Positions 1 through 5,433 of a DNA stretch of 36,847 bases are shown one piece after another (position 1 is the first letter of the stretch; the number at the start of each line of letters is the position of its first letter). This stretch comes from a virus. Location of the stretch: IMG/VR virus record IMGVR_UViG_3300011115_000612, positions 1 to 36,847 of that record; one strand, 5' to 3'. Made by a program: the position numbers and the translations under genes. The notes beneath the pieces were generated by a model. It was not told the origin of the DNA. It saw nothing but the letters and a program-made list of their open reading frames with translations, and ran no database searches.

Positions 1-623
1 CCGCCACCGCCAGCATAAGTAACACTTGAACCAGTAATAGAGTTTGCGACACCTGCGCCACCAGCACCGCCTGTAGTTGATGCCGTACCATTACCGCCAA
101 CTGCGCCAGCACCACCACCACCACCACCTGTAGCGACTGAGTTTATGACGCTTCCGTTACCGCCAGCAAAACCCTGATTAGATGTCCCAGCACCACCTAA
201 ACCTTGCGGATATCCAGTATCTGCACCGCCACCACCAGAACCTGAACCACCAACTTTGCCACCATTTTGACTTGAATTAGAAAACATACCTCCACCGCCA
301 CCACCCGTAGATGATGCCAAAATAAAATTACTTGCAGACCCAGTCGTACCAACAGCAGTCACCGTACCAGCCGCACCGCCAGCACCAATCACAACAGAAA
401 AATTAACACCTTTAATTAATTCGAGTCTTGGCTGTAAAACGCCGCCACTACCGCTTGCTGTCAAAGTTGAAAACATACCGCCAGCACCACCACCACCCTG
501 TGCGCCGCCGCCGCCACCGCTAACAACTAAATAATCTAATAAAACAGTTGCAGCCGCAGCAGCCTTACCCCAGTTAGCGACAGAAGGTTGTTCTATTAGT
601 GTGCGCTGTGCGTACCTAGTCAC
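1..623 (-). CDS. Glycine-rich tail/fibre-type protein (C-terminus beyond window)
   Basis: The first 207 residues of a protein that leaves the window at its left edge. I place the start at the GTG at 621-623, two bases after the stop of the gene before it; no good ribosome site is visible, so coupling to that gene is likely. After about 35 ordinary residues (ending in LLDYLVVSGGGGG) it is dominated by Gly, Ala, Ser, Thr and Asn, with runs of four to six Gly. Glycine-rich tracts like this are common in tips of phage tail fibres and appendages that touch the host. Its place in the late strand next to other virion-type genes supports that role. The exact role is inference; a structural protein is fairly sure. 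Confidence 0.72.
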   Translation of the reverse strand, partial: MTRYAQRTLIEQPSVANWGKAAAAATVLLDYLVVSGGGGGAQGGGGAGGMFSTLTASGSGGVLQPRLELIKGVNFSVVIGAGGAAGTVTAVGTTGSASNFILASSTGGGGGGMFSNSSQNGGKVGGSGSGGGGADTGYPQGLGGAGTSNQGFAGGNGSVINSVATGGGGGGAGAVGGNGTASTTGGAGGAGVANSITGSSVTYAGGG

Positions 624-625
624 GA

Positions 626-976
626 CTACGCCGTGATTCTGTTTACGAAACCGAACAGTTCAATCTTGTTTGCTGTACCAGCAAACGCTGTCACAACAAC
701 AGAACCAGTTACAAGCAAGCCAGCAACGACAAGAACAAGACCCGAAGGTGTTACCGCAATTGATTGTTGAATCAAGTCCGAAGTTGCAGTCACTCCACCA
801 AACTCAACAGTTAAAGTAACTGCCGATGAATGGATGTTGTTTGCGTACAGCCAAATCTCATCCAACGCTGTTGCGTGGGCAGTATGGATTGTTGTACCTA
901 GAGTTGCTGTTGCAGCAACGGCGATACCTCGACCGTTTGTGCTACCTGAAAGTTTTACCTTAGTAAATGTTGCCAT
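626..976 (-). CDS. Small structural-type protein, unknown
   Basis: 116 residues, ATG at 974-976 preceded by AGGAG about eight bases upstream. The sequence is rich in Ala, Thr, Val and Gly with alternating hydrophobic residues (for example VTLTVEFGGVTATS), which predicts an all-beta fold, and it has no membrane segment or catalytic motif. Proteins of this composition next to glycine-rich fibre genes are usually minor virion or appendage proteins. It lies two bases before the fibre-type gene and is probably co-translated with it. I do not recognise a named family. Confidence 0.75.
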   Translation of the reverse strand: MATFTKVKLSGSTNGRGIAVAATATLGTTIHTAHATALDEIWLYANNIHSSAVTLTVEFGGVTATSDLIQQSIAVTPSGLVLVVAGLLVTGSVVVTAFAGTANKIELFGFVNRITA

Positions 977-1011
977 GTGTTATCTCCTATGTGTTTACTT
1001 AAATCGTTACA

Positions 1012-1335
1012 TTAAAAAGCGGACATTATCACTTCTTGTTCAACCGTATCCACACGCTCGAACACCATCAACTCCAAAAACTCATCAAAATCCTCAGTGT
1101 CAAAAGTTGCCAAATCCACAGCTGCAGGGTAAACATCAACAAAGTAGCTGTTCATAAGGTCGCCCAAAGTGTTACCTACGGCGCCCTCACTTACAAAGAA
1201 CTGAGACTGTAAAGTACCCCGATACTCCAAGCCCTTCTCTGACCAGAACGTGTATAGCAAGTCTCCAAGGGTCGCACCCGCCAGCGGGTAAGCGACCACC
1301 AACGATTCGTACATTGCATCGTTAGTTGTTGCCAT
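1012..1335 (-). CDS. Small acidic protein of late operon, unknown
   Basis: 107 residues. The ATG overlaps the stop of the small terminase gene as TAATG, so translation is probably coupled. The protein is acidic in its second half (FDTEDFDEFLELMVFERVDTVEQE) and begins with an Ala/Thr-rich part containing two similar stretches, TLGDLLYTF and TLGDLMNSY, about 40 residues apart, which may be an internal duplication. No domain recognised. Position between the small terminase and fibre-type genes suggests a packaging or virion role, but nothing in the sequence proves it. Confidence 0.75.
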   Translation of the reverse strand: MATTNDAMYESLVVAYPLAGATLGDLLYTFWSEKGLEYRGTLQSQFFVSEGAVGNTLGDLMNSYFVDVYPAAVDLATFDTEDFDEFLELMVFERVDTVEQEVIMSAF

Positions 1336-1766
1336 TACACCACCTTCAACCCACGACGATTCTTTTCATGAGCAGCAATCTGCCCAATCAGTTCGTCGAG
1401 CTCTACATCTGTTAATTCGTTCGTCTTCTTATTAGACTGAACCGTTACCACAGGTGGCAACATGCGGTTAGTGGCCTGTAGATAGAGCTGAGCAGATTTA
1501 GTGTCACCCTCTAAGGCTTTGTTGTAAAGTGTGTCCAGAAGCTTTTGTGTACGCTCTGGTGAACCCTGAATGTCGTCAACTCGTTTCTTCCACTCCACCA
1601 AGAAGATTTCTTTCTTCTGCCAACGTCTAAGTGTTGTCTCGTCTATCTTGTGTTCTAGAGCGTACTTAGCTTTAGACACTGGCACCCGCTCTGAAGGAGC
1701 GGTGCATAACCAATCCAAGTAGTTCTGTTGGGGGACTGTCAATGTCAGTTCTTCGTTGTTTGCCAT
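1335..1766 (-). CDS. Terminase small subunit (probable)
   Basis: 143 residues from the ATG at 1764-1766; the TTG one codon earlier is less likely. The N-terminal half contains a helix-turn-helix-like stretch (about residues 32-58, ending TTLRRWQKKE) followed by a helical segment (KLLDTLYNKALEGDTKSAQL, about residues 75-95) and a charged C-terminus. This order of DNA-binding HTH, helical oligomerisation part and charged tail is that of phage small terminases, which recognise the packaging site and hand DNA to the large subunit. It is the first gene of the leftward late strand. No clear Shine-Dalgarno is seen, so a short leader is likely. A non-terminase HTH regulator is the main alternative. 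Confidence 0.62.
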   Translation of the reverse strand: MANNEELTLTVPQQNYLDWLCTAPSERVPVSKAKYALEHKIDETTLRRWQKKEIFLVEWKKRVDDIQGSPERTQKLLDTLYNKALEGDTKSAQLYLQATNRMLPPVVTVQSNKKTNELTDVELDELIGQIAAHEKNRRGLKVV

Positions 1767-1782
1767 CAATGTGTATGCACAT

Positions 1783-1797
1783 CGTTACTATGTAACG
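1783..1797. promoter_or_regulatory. Inverted repeat CGTTAC-TAT-GTAACG
   Basis: Perfect 6-base arms around a 3-base centre, 17 bases before the small terminase start in the divergent intergenic region. A shorter one, GTG-TATG-CAC, lies at 1771-1780. Repeats of this size between divergent transcription units are typical operator shapes; the cognate regulator is unknown. Confidence 0.4.
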
Positions 1798-1800
1798 CTT

Positions 1801-1843
1801 GGGGGGGACTATAGGGGGGGAAACGAAAAACAGGTTCTGTCAA
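1801..1843 (-). promoter_or_regulatory. Candidate late promoter with flanking C7 runs
   Basis: On the minus strand a perfect TTGACA (complement of 1838-1843) is followed 24 bases on by TATAGT (complement of 1808-1813), which is flanked on both sides by runs of seven C (1801-1807 and 1814-1820 read as G on the plus strand). Transcription would start near 1800 and give a leader of about 34 bases to the small terminase. The spacer is much longer than the usual 17, so a non-standard promoter or chance is possible. The same box pair occurs at 10290-10324. Confidence 0.35.
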
Positions 1844-1869
1844 TCGAAACGCCTTAAGCGTTGCGATTG
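1841..1869. promoter_or_regulatory. Long imperfect inverted repeat upstream of early operon
   Basis: CAATCG-A-AACGC at 1841-1852 is matched by GCGTT-G-CGATTG at 1858-1869 around CTTAA, giving 6 + 5 paired bases with one mismatch. It ends 22 bases before the first early start codon and just before its ribosome site. It can act as a DNA operator or as an RNA hairpin in the early leader. A related core, ACGCTTAAGCGT, occurs at 10515-10526. Confidence 0.45.
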
Positions 1870-1890
1870 AGACGTACACAAAGGATAGCG

Positions 1891-2232
1891 ATGCCACCTA
1901 AGCCACCACAGCCACCGTTGAAAAAGAAGACACGGCCCTTAAATCGCACAAAAATTACTCCTACCAAAAAGAAAAATACAAACGCTATTAACAACGTAGT
2001 TAATAAAGTAAACAAAGGTTTAAGAGCTTCCGACAAATTTTTAGACAAAGCCACGGGCGCTGACCAATTTAAAAAAGTATTAAAAAAAGGACTAACTCCA
2101 GAACAACGTGCAAAAGCCGCAGCAAGAGGAGTGATAGCCGGTGGCGCATTTGTTGGTGGAAGCGCTGCAGTAAGAGCCTTACTTAGAAGTGGAAGTATTG
2201 GCAATAGAGGTTTATCAGGTAAAGGAGAATAA
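1891..2232 (+). CDS. Small very basic protein with Gly/Ala hydrophobic C-terminus
   Basis: 113 residues. The start is ATG 1891 with AAGGAT at 1881-1886; a TTG at 1861 in frame has no ribosome site. The first 35 residues are Pro/Lys/Thr-rich and strongly basic, the middle (KGLRASDKFLDKATGADQFKKVLKKG, split by Gly) is amphipathic, and the end (ARGVIAGGAFVGGSAAVRALL) is a weakly hydrophobic Gly/Ala helix that could touch membrane or pack against a partner. No family recognised. It opens the rightward early operon, so it is likely among the first proteins made. Confidence 0.8.
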   Translation: MPPKPPQPPLKKKTRPLNRTKITPTKKKNTNAINNVVNKVNKGLRASDKFLDKATGADQFKKVLKKGLTPEQRAKAAARGVIAGGAFVGGSAAVRALLRSGSIGNRGLSGKGE

Positions 2233-2236
2233 TGAA

Positions 2237-2467
2237 ATGCAAAAGAAGAAATCAACAATGACGCAAGCTTACAAAGCAATGGAGGCTATGGAAAGCCCTG
2301 CACACAAGAAGAAAGAAATGGCTATGGCGAAAAAGGCTATGCACTACTTGCCTAACGGCAAGAAATACATGGGCGCAACACACAAGATGGATGGCAAGCC
2401 GTACAGTGGTGCCAAGCACAGTGCGTCAAGCAAAGCTTTGAAGAACAGTAAACCAAAGAAAAAGTAA
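2237..2467 (+). CDS. Small Lys/Met/His-rich protein
   Basis: 76 residues from ATG 2237, preceded by AAAGGAG at 2221-2227. It is Lys-rich with many Met. Its second half has the short pattern YLPNGKKYMGATHKM followed by DGKPYSGAKHSASSK, two related G-x-(K/P)-(K/P)-Y-x-G-A-x-H units. Similar H-x-M-x-DG-x-x-x-x-G repeats occur in small phage proteins of unknown role, by memory only. The charge suggests binding to nucleic acid or another polyanion. The stop overlaps the next start as TAATG. Confidence 0.8.
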   Translation: MQKKKSTMTQAYKAMEAMESPAHKKKEMAMAKKAMHYLPNGKKYMGATHKMDGKPYSGAKHSASSKALKNSKPKKK

Positions 2468-2739
2468 TGGCTAAGACCGCTGCTTGGACCCGCAAAGAGG
2501 GAAAGAACCCAGCAGGCGGACTCAACGCTAAGGGCGTTGCGTCCTACCGTGCGGCAAACCCTGGCTCCAAACTAAAAATGGCTGTCACAACAAAGCCAAG
2601 CAAACTAAAAGCAGGGTCAAAAGCAGCCAACCGACGCAAATCCTTTTGCGCTCGTATGGGTGGTATGCCGGGCCCAATGACAAAACCAAATGGTAAGCCA
2701 ACACGCAAAGCATTGGCACTCAAGAAATGGAATTGCTAA
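2467..2739 (+). CDS. DUF6321-like small basic protein
   Basis: 90 residues, ATG overlapping the previous stop (TAATG). The conserved-looking core has AAWTRKEGKNPAGGLNAKGV near residues 5-24, then GSKLKMAVTTKPSKLKAGSK and RRKSFCARMGGM near residues 57-68. I recall this pattern as the phage/bacterial DUF6321 type found in cyanophages and other environmental phages, function unknown. The protein is strongly basic and has two Cys, too few for a usual zinc site. Its neighbours are equally small and basic, so they probably act together. Family call from memory; gene call firm. Confidence 0.8.
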   Translation: MAKTAAWTRKEGKNPAGGLNAKGVASYRAANPGSKLKMAVTTKPSKLKAGSKAANRRKSFCARMGGMPGPMTKPNGKPTRKALALKKWNC

Positions 2740-2906
2740 TGGCAGTAAACGCATCAGGTAACTACACCAAACCAGCCATGCGCAAACGGCTATTCAACAA
2801 AATTAAAGCAGGTTCTAAGGGTGGCGACCCAGGTGAATGGTCAGCCCGCAAAGCACAACTCCTAGCCAGCCAATATAAAAAAGCTGGTGGCGGATACACC
2901 GACTAA
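2739..2906 (+). CDS. 55-residue basic protein
   Basis: ATG 2739 overlaps the stop of the gene before it, and its own stop at 2904-2906 overlaps the next ATG, so the short frame sits exactly in a chain of TAATG junctions, the best evidence that it is real. The product contains YTKPAMRKRLFNKIKAGSKG near residues 9-28 and then GEWSARKAQLLASQYKKAGG, a pattern (tandem basic helices with GSKGG-x-P-G-x-WSARKAQ) I remember from many environmental phage genomes as a family of unknown role. Net charge is strongly positive. Confidence 0.78.
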   Translation: MAVNASGNYTKPAMRKRLFNKIKAGSKGGDPGEWSARKAQLLASQYKKAGGGYTD

Positions 2907-3142
2907 TGGCACTAGCCAAACCACAACAATCCTTAAAAAACTGGTCAAACCAGAAATGGCGTACATCTGACGGCAAGCCATCTAAGGGTAAAAAACGTTA
3001 TCTACCAGACGCAGCCTGGAACGCACTTAGCCCAGCAGAGAAACGTGCTACCAACACAGCCAAAGCACGAGGCAACGCCAAAGGCAATCAGTTTGTTGCT
3101 CAACCTAAAAAGGTTGCACAAAAAACCAAGGGCTACAGATAG
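2906..3142 (+). CDS. 78-residue basic protein
   Basis: Starts in a TAATG overlap. The middle reads W-x-N-Q-K-WRTSDGKPSKGKKRYLP, then an Ala/Lys helix (SPAEKRATNTAKARGNAKGN, about residues 42-61) and a Lys-rich tail ending KTKGYR. No enzyme motif, no membrane part. This arrangement resembles another recurring small phage family of unknown function. It shares size, charge and spacing with its neighbours, which points to one functional group. Confidence 0.8.
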   Translation: MALAKPQQSLKNWSNQKWRTSDGKPSKGKKRYLPDAAWNALSPAEKRATNTAKARGNAKGNQFVAQPKKVAQKTKGYR

Positions 3143-3375
3143 TGGCCGGTAAGAAACCAGCTAAAAGAAGTGCCAGCACAGTCGTAATTCCTAAAGAAGA
3201 CTACGGCAACCCAACGCTTTACGTTGGGTTGACCCCAGATGCTAACCACGTATGCCCAGAATGTAACAAAAGAACCAAGAGAGCCATTATTCGAGAGTAT
3301 AAAGGTATATTATATTGCGCCAAGGGCTGTGTCGCTAATGCAAAGCGGAGAGAATCTTTTACTAAACTCTTGTAA
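3142..3375 (+). CDS. Small zinc-finger-like basic protein
   Basis: 77 residues from GTG 3142, which overlaps the TAG stop of the previous gene by one base. Four cysteines form C38-x2-C41 and C59-x3-C63, the spacing of a small zinc ribbon, between a basic N-terminus (AGKKPAKRS) and a basic C-terminus (NAKRRESFTKLL). A DNA, RNA or protein binding role is likely. It is the last of the six-gene basic cluster; after its stop comes more than 400 bases without a gene. Confidence 0.78.
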   Translation: MAGKKPAKRSASTVVIPKEDYGNPTLYVGLTPDANHVCPECNKRTKRAIIREYKGILYCAKGCVANAKRRESFTKLL

Positions 3376-3544
3376 TTTTTGATTAAGGTACCCTTTTGAG
3401 TTGCTAGGTACCCCCTCTTGTGGAAATTGTGTTGGACAGACACGGCCCGATGCCATCCATATGCCAAGACCAGGGCCACCCCCCCCGTGCCCCCCGTCTG
3501 GCTCTGCTACTGCGTATGGTTCCTCGCTGTCTGCGCGCGACAAC

Positions 3545-3591
3545 AGCGACAATACGACACTCGCTACGCTCGTGACGCTTATATTGTCGCT
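3545..3591. repeat. Inverted repeat AGCGACAATA / TATTGTCGCT
   Basis: Perfect 10-base arms at 3545-3554 and 3582-3591 with a 27-base centre that contains one copy of the CTCGCTACGCTC repeat. The spacing fits either a protein-binding pair or a large stem-loop. Confidence 0.6.
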
Positions 3592-3639
3592 TACTAATAG
3601 GCTCGCTCGCTACGCTCACTCGCGACGCTCGCTACGCTC
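3560..3639. repeat. Three copies of CTCGCTACGCTC
   Basis: Exact copies at 3560-3571, 3606-3617 and 3628-3639, with partial copies (CGCGACGCTCG, CGCTCGCTAC) around them. The spacing of the last two is 22 bases, two helical turns, as in iteron-like arrays. Confidence 0.7.
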
Positions 3640-3735
3640 GCTACTTCCCCCCACTCGTGCGTCCTAACCCACCAGCGGTCAGGGCTTGGGTCGGTGGTGG
3701 GTATGGGGTGGTGTGTGTGTACAAGACAGGTCTTA

Positions 3736-3769
3736 CCCCTCCGACGGGGCGAAGGGGATAAGCCCCTTC
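3736..3769 (+). terminator. GC-rich hairpin before gene at 3790
   Basis: GAAGGGG (3751-3757) pairs perfectly with CCCCTTC (3763-3769) around ATAAG; a smaller CCCC/GGGG stem precedes it at 3736-3749. No T-run follows. It lies about 20 bases before a start codon, like the hairpins in front of the next genes, so RNA processing or stability is as likely as termination. Confidence 0.45.
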
Positions 3770-3789
3770 CTGAGACAGACTGGAAGGTT

Positions 3790-4062
3790 ATGGATAACGA
3801 CACGATGCTAGGTATTCATATGTTTGGCGATGTCCAGACATATGTAGAAACAGACCCACTTTACGGTTTAAACCGTGAGTTGACTGGTACTGATTCATAT
3901 CAGGACTTAATCACCTTGATTGAGAATCAGTATGGTGATTGGGCTTACCGCGTTCTTGACCGTTACACGGCTCAAGCGTTGTGGTCGCTAGCCGATGAAC
4001 ACGGCGCACACAATGCGCTTGAGTTGATTGAAGGTCAAGAAGACCCTACAGAAACTCTGTAG
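3790..4062 (+). CDS. Small acidic protein, unknown
   Basis: 90 residues from ATG 3790; GGAAGG lies close upstream at 3782-3787 with a spacing shorter than usual, so ATG 3805 cannot be excluded. The product is acidic and mixed alpha/beta with a helical C-terminal half (ENQYGDWAYRVLDRYTAQAL near residues 45-64, then LADEHGAHNALELIEGQED). No motif recognised. It is bracketed by hairpins and starts a group of three small genes, each with its own hairpin and ribosome site. Confidence 0.72.
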   Translation: MDNDTMLGIHMFGDVQTYVETDPLYGLNRELTGTDSYQDLITLIENQYGDWAYRVLDRYTAQALWSLADEHGAHNALELIEGQEDPTETL

Positions 4063-4073
4063 AAAACAAGTCC

Positions 4074-4110
4074 GTGAACGGTGCGCCCCCCTTGGGTGCG
4101 CACCGTTCAC
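4074..4110 (+). terminator. 13-bp perfect hairpin after gene at 3790
   Basis: GTGAACGGTGCGC (4074-4086) pairs with GCGCACCGTTCAC (4098-4110) around an 11-base loop, beginning 11 bases after a stop codon and ending 10 bases before the next ribosome site. TCTCTATC follows, not a T-run. Possible terminator/attenuator or RNase processing site. Confidence 0.6.
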
Positions 4111-4130
4111 TCTCTATCAGAAAGGTTCCT

Positions 4131-4445
4131 ATGAAGTTAGACCTCAAGAACATCAAGCGTGTAAATATCAAACTGCCTGACCAGTTTGAGCGCGACGCCT
4201 TACGGCGACAACGCGCTCTTAATGACTCAGGCATTATTGAACAAGTTGATGACCTGAGCATCAACTCTAATCCTGCTGATGAGCCTGACGAGCTCAGGGC
4301 AATGCTGAATATGTCTGTAGAACCAGATTATTCAGATGAAAAGTTTGCTGACATAGTTCCTATGTTGGCATCAGAAGTGCTATGTCCTACAGAAAACCTC
4401 TGGGTTGCTCGCAACTTTGAGTGTGTCTGTGGAGATAGTCATTAG
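4131..4445 (+). CDS. Small acidic protein, unknown
   Basis: 104 residues, ATG 4131 with AAAGG at 4121-4125. The N-terminus is basic and amphipathic (LKNIKRVNIKLPDQFERDAL), the rest acidic (NPADEPDELRAML), and the last 25 residues contain three Cys (CPTEN..., ECVCGDSH) that could bind metal. No family recognised. The gene sits between two strong hairpins and its stop is directly followed by the second. Confidence 0.75.
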   Translation: MKLDLKNIKRVNIKLPDQFERDALRRQRALNDSGIIEQVDDLSINSNPADEPDELRAMLNMSVEPDYSDEKFADIVPMLASEVLCPTENLWVARNFECVCGDSH

Positions 4446-4488
4446 CGAGTTTCTTGCCCCCCGCGTTGCGTGGGGCAAAGAAACCCGC
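4445..4488 (+). terminator. Long hairpin after gene at 4131
   Basis: GTTTCTTGCCCC (4449-4460) pairs with GGGGCAAAGAAAC (4472-4484) with a single bulged A; an inner CGC-GTT-GCG and an outer GCG/CGC extend it. It begins at the stop codon. No T-run follows. Confidence 0.6.
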
Positions 4489-4529
4489 AGTCAGTAAACA
4501 ACATAAACCTAACCGAAAGGAAATCAATA

Positions 4530-4850
4530 ATGAGTACAACATTAATCGTTGCTGGGCTTAGTAAGCCTGGTGCTAAAGCAACTGCCGTGTCTTTCACGGT
4601 AGTTGACGGAATGCGTCCTTGGGCTTGGATACCTAATGCGCTTGTGGCTACACACAACATTCGTGCTGGTGTAACACTGGAAATTGACGAAGTGGTTGCT
4701 ATGGGTTCACCTGTAACTTCCTATATCAAGGACGGTATTGAGTTTGAGTTAAGTCAGCCTAAGCAACAGTTGATGCTTGGCGGTAACTTGGCTATCACTC
4801 AACCTGCGTTCAAACCGTTGACAGCGTTGACTGTAACTAAGTCTGAGTAA
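4530..4850 (+). CDS. Small beta-rich protein, unknown
   Basis: 106 residues, ATG 4530 with AAAGGA at 4516-4521, a strong ribosome site. Alternating hydrophobic pattern (TTLIVAGL, TAVSFTVVDG, GVTLEIDEVVAM, TALTVTKS) and few charges predict a beta-barrel or sandwich. Size and pattern could fit a small single-stranded DNA-binding or OB-like protein, but I see no diagnostic aromatic motif and do not assign it. It probably is highly expressed: it has its own leader, a good ribosome site and a strong terminator-like hairpin after it. Confidence 0.75.
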   Translation: MSTTLIVAGLSKPGAKATAVSFTVVDGMRPWAWIPNALVATHNIRAGVTLEIDEVVAMGSPVTSYIKDGIEFELSQPKQQLMLGGNLAITQPAFKPLTALTVTKSE

Positions 4851-4872
4851 TTCACTCAGTGTAATCGTTATC

Positions 4873-4903
4873 GGAACCAAGAGCCCACTGGGCTCTTGGT
4901 TCC
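4873..4903 (+). terminator. 14-bp perfect hairpin (probable terminator)
   Basis: GGAACCAAGAGCCC (4873-4886) pairs with GGGCTCTTGGTTCC (4890-4903), three-base loop, 22 bases after a stop codon. Only two Ts follow. It is the strongest stem in the early arm and the best terminator candidate there. Confidence 0.65.
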
Positions 4904-4922
4904 TTAACGAATTACTAGGTAG

Positions 4923-4983
4923 CAAAACGCGGAACGCGCGTTTTGAAAATCTGTCGCCCTGGGTCGCTAAAGCGACGGCGACA
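4923..4983. repeat. Two further hairpins before the AACACC array
   Basis: CAAAACGCG (4923-4931) pairs with CGCGTTTTG (4937-4945). Then TGTCGCC (4952-4958) pairs with GGCGACA (4977-4983) around an inner GTCGCT/AGCGAC stem (4963-4976). With 4873-4903 this makes three stems in 110 bases. Confidence 0.6.
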
Positions 4984-5030
4984 ACACCAACACCAACACC
5001 AACACCAACACCAACACCAACACCAACACC
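4983..5030. repeat. AACACC hexanucleotide x8
   Basis: Eight exact units, purine/pyrimidine biased (no G on the plus strand). In one plus frame it reads Thr-Pro repeats that continue into the gene at 5134, but that frame has no start codon upstream, so I treat it as non-coding. Such arrays are prone to slippage. Confidence 0.9.
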
Positions 5031-5076
5031 AGAGCCACTAACGCCAACCGTCACTACAACTCAGGGCTTTAATTTG

Positions 5077-5117
5077 TTCGGGTGTGGCAATTATTTATTC
5101 GGGTGTTGCAATTATTT
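5077..5117. repeat. 21-base tandem repeat
   Basis: TTCGGGTGTGGCAATTATTT (5077-5096) and TTCGGGTGTTGCAATTATTT (5098-5117) differ at one base and are spaced 21 bases, two helical turns, ending 16 bases before the next start codon. This is the shape of a paired binding site in the leader of the next gene. Confidence 0.75.
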
Positions 5118-5133
5118 TCTTAGAAAGGAAAAT

Positions 5134-5433
5134 ATGAAACTCAAATATAATATCAGGTTGTTAGTTCAATATGAAATCGAAGCAAATTCGTTTTTTGAAG
5201 CAATGTTGCGTGCTAACAGAAATGTAATGCCAAACAATAATGATGAGGTCAAATTTCATTATGTAGACAAAAATGAAAAAAGATATGTTTTTGATTATAA
5301 TGACATGTCTTTAACAGAAGTTGAAACTTTTGGTAAGTTTCCTTCTTTGTCTGTTGTTGAACAATCGTCCAGTTGTCTTGCGCCCCCCGCTTCGCGGGGC
5401 GCAAGCCAACCTAACCCTAAGGAGGACAAGTAA
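5134..5433 (+). CDS. Small protein with hairpin-encoded C-terminus
   Basis: 99 residues, ATG 5134 with AGAAAGGAA at 5122-5130. The first 70 residues (MKLKYNIRLLVQYEIEANSF...) look like a small alpha/beta domain. The last about 20 residues (SSCLAPPASRGASQPN...) are encoded by a GC-rich hairpin and look like non-conserved tail. The stop overlaps the amidoligase start in TAATG and the AAGGAGG for that gene lies inside this one, so the two are translationally coupled. Function unknown. Confidence 0.72.
   Translation: MKLKYNIRLLVQYEIEANSFFEAMLRANRNVMPNNNDEVKFHYVDKNEKRYVFDYNDMSLTEVETFGKFPSLSVVEQSSSCLAPPASRGASQPNPKEDK
5377..5405 (+). repeat. GC-rich hairpin inside the end of gene 5134
   Basis: CTTGCGCCCC (5377-5386) pairs with GGGGCGCAAG (5396-5405); CGC-TTC-GCG extends the stem inside. 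It resembles the hairpins at 4074-4110 and 4445-4488 (C5-C6 run on the left arm), but here lies in a coding frame, 14 bases before the amidoligase ribosome site. Confidence 0.7.

Larger units (their letters stand above)
3376..3789. other. Repeat-rich non-coding region
   Basis: No convincing gene in 414 bases; the open frames here are low-complexity and lack ribosome sites. It holds two GGTACCC copies (about 3388 and 3409), a run of eight C near 3479, a 10-base inverted repeat (3545-3591), three copies of a 12-mer (3560-3639), GT-rich sequence near 3700 and a GC-rich hairpin (3736-3769). It is visibly more GC-rich than flanking genes. Candidates are a replication origin or a control region; neither is shown. 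Confidence 0.6.

Noticed and set aside
1805-1825. T7-type promoter (ACTATAGGGGGGG)
   Set aside because: Only the ACTATAGGG core matches; the upstream half of the T7 consensus is absent and no phage RNA polymerase gene is in the window.
3401-3667. Plus-strand frame of 88 residues in the repeat-rich block
   Set aside because: Low-complexity Pro/Ser/Arg reading of the CTCGCTACGCTC repeats, no ribosome site, and other frames in both strands are equally open there.
4749-5054. Minus-strand frame with a Gly-Val repeat of about 20 residues
   Set aside because: It is only the reverse reading of the AACACC x8 array, crosses the end of the gene at 4530-4850 and several hairpins, and has no ribosome site.
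4846-5133. Plus-strand open frame with Thr-Pro repeats that continues into the gene at 5134
   Set aside because: Open throughout but with no ATG, GTG or TTG in frame at a usable place, while ATG 5134 has a strong ribosome site.
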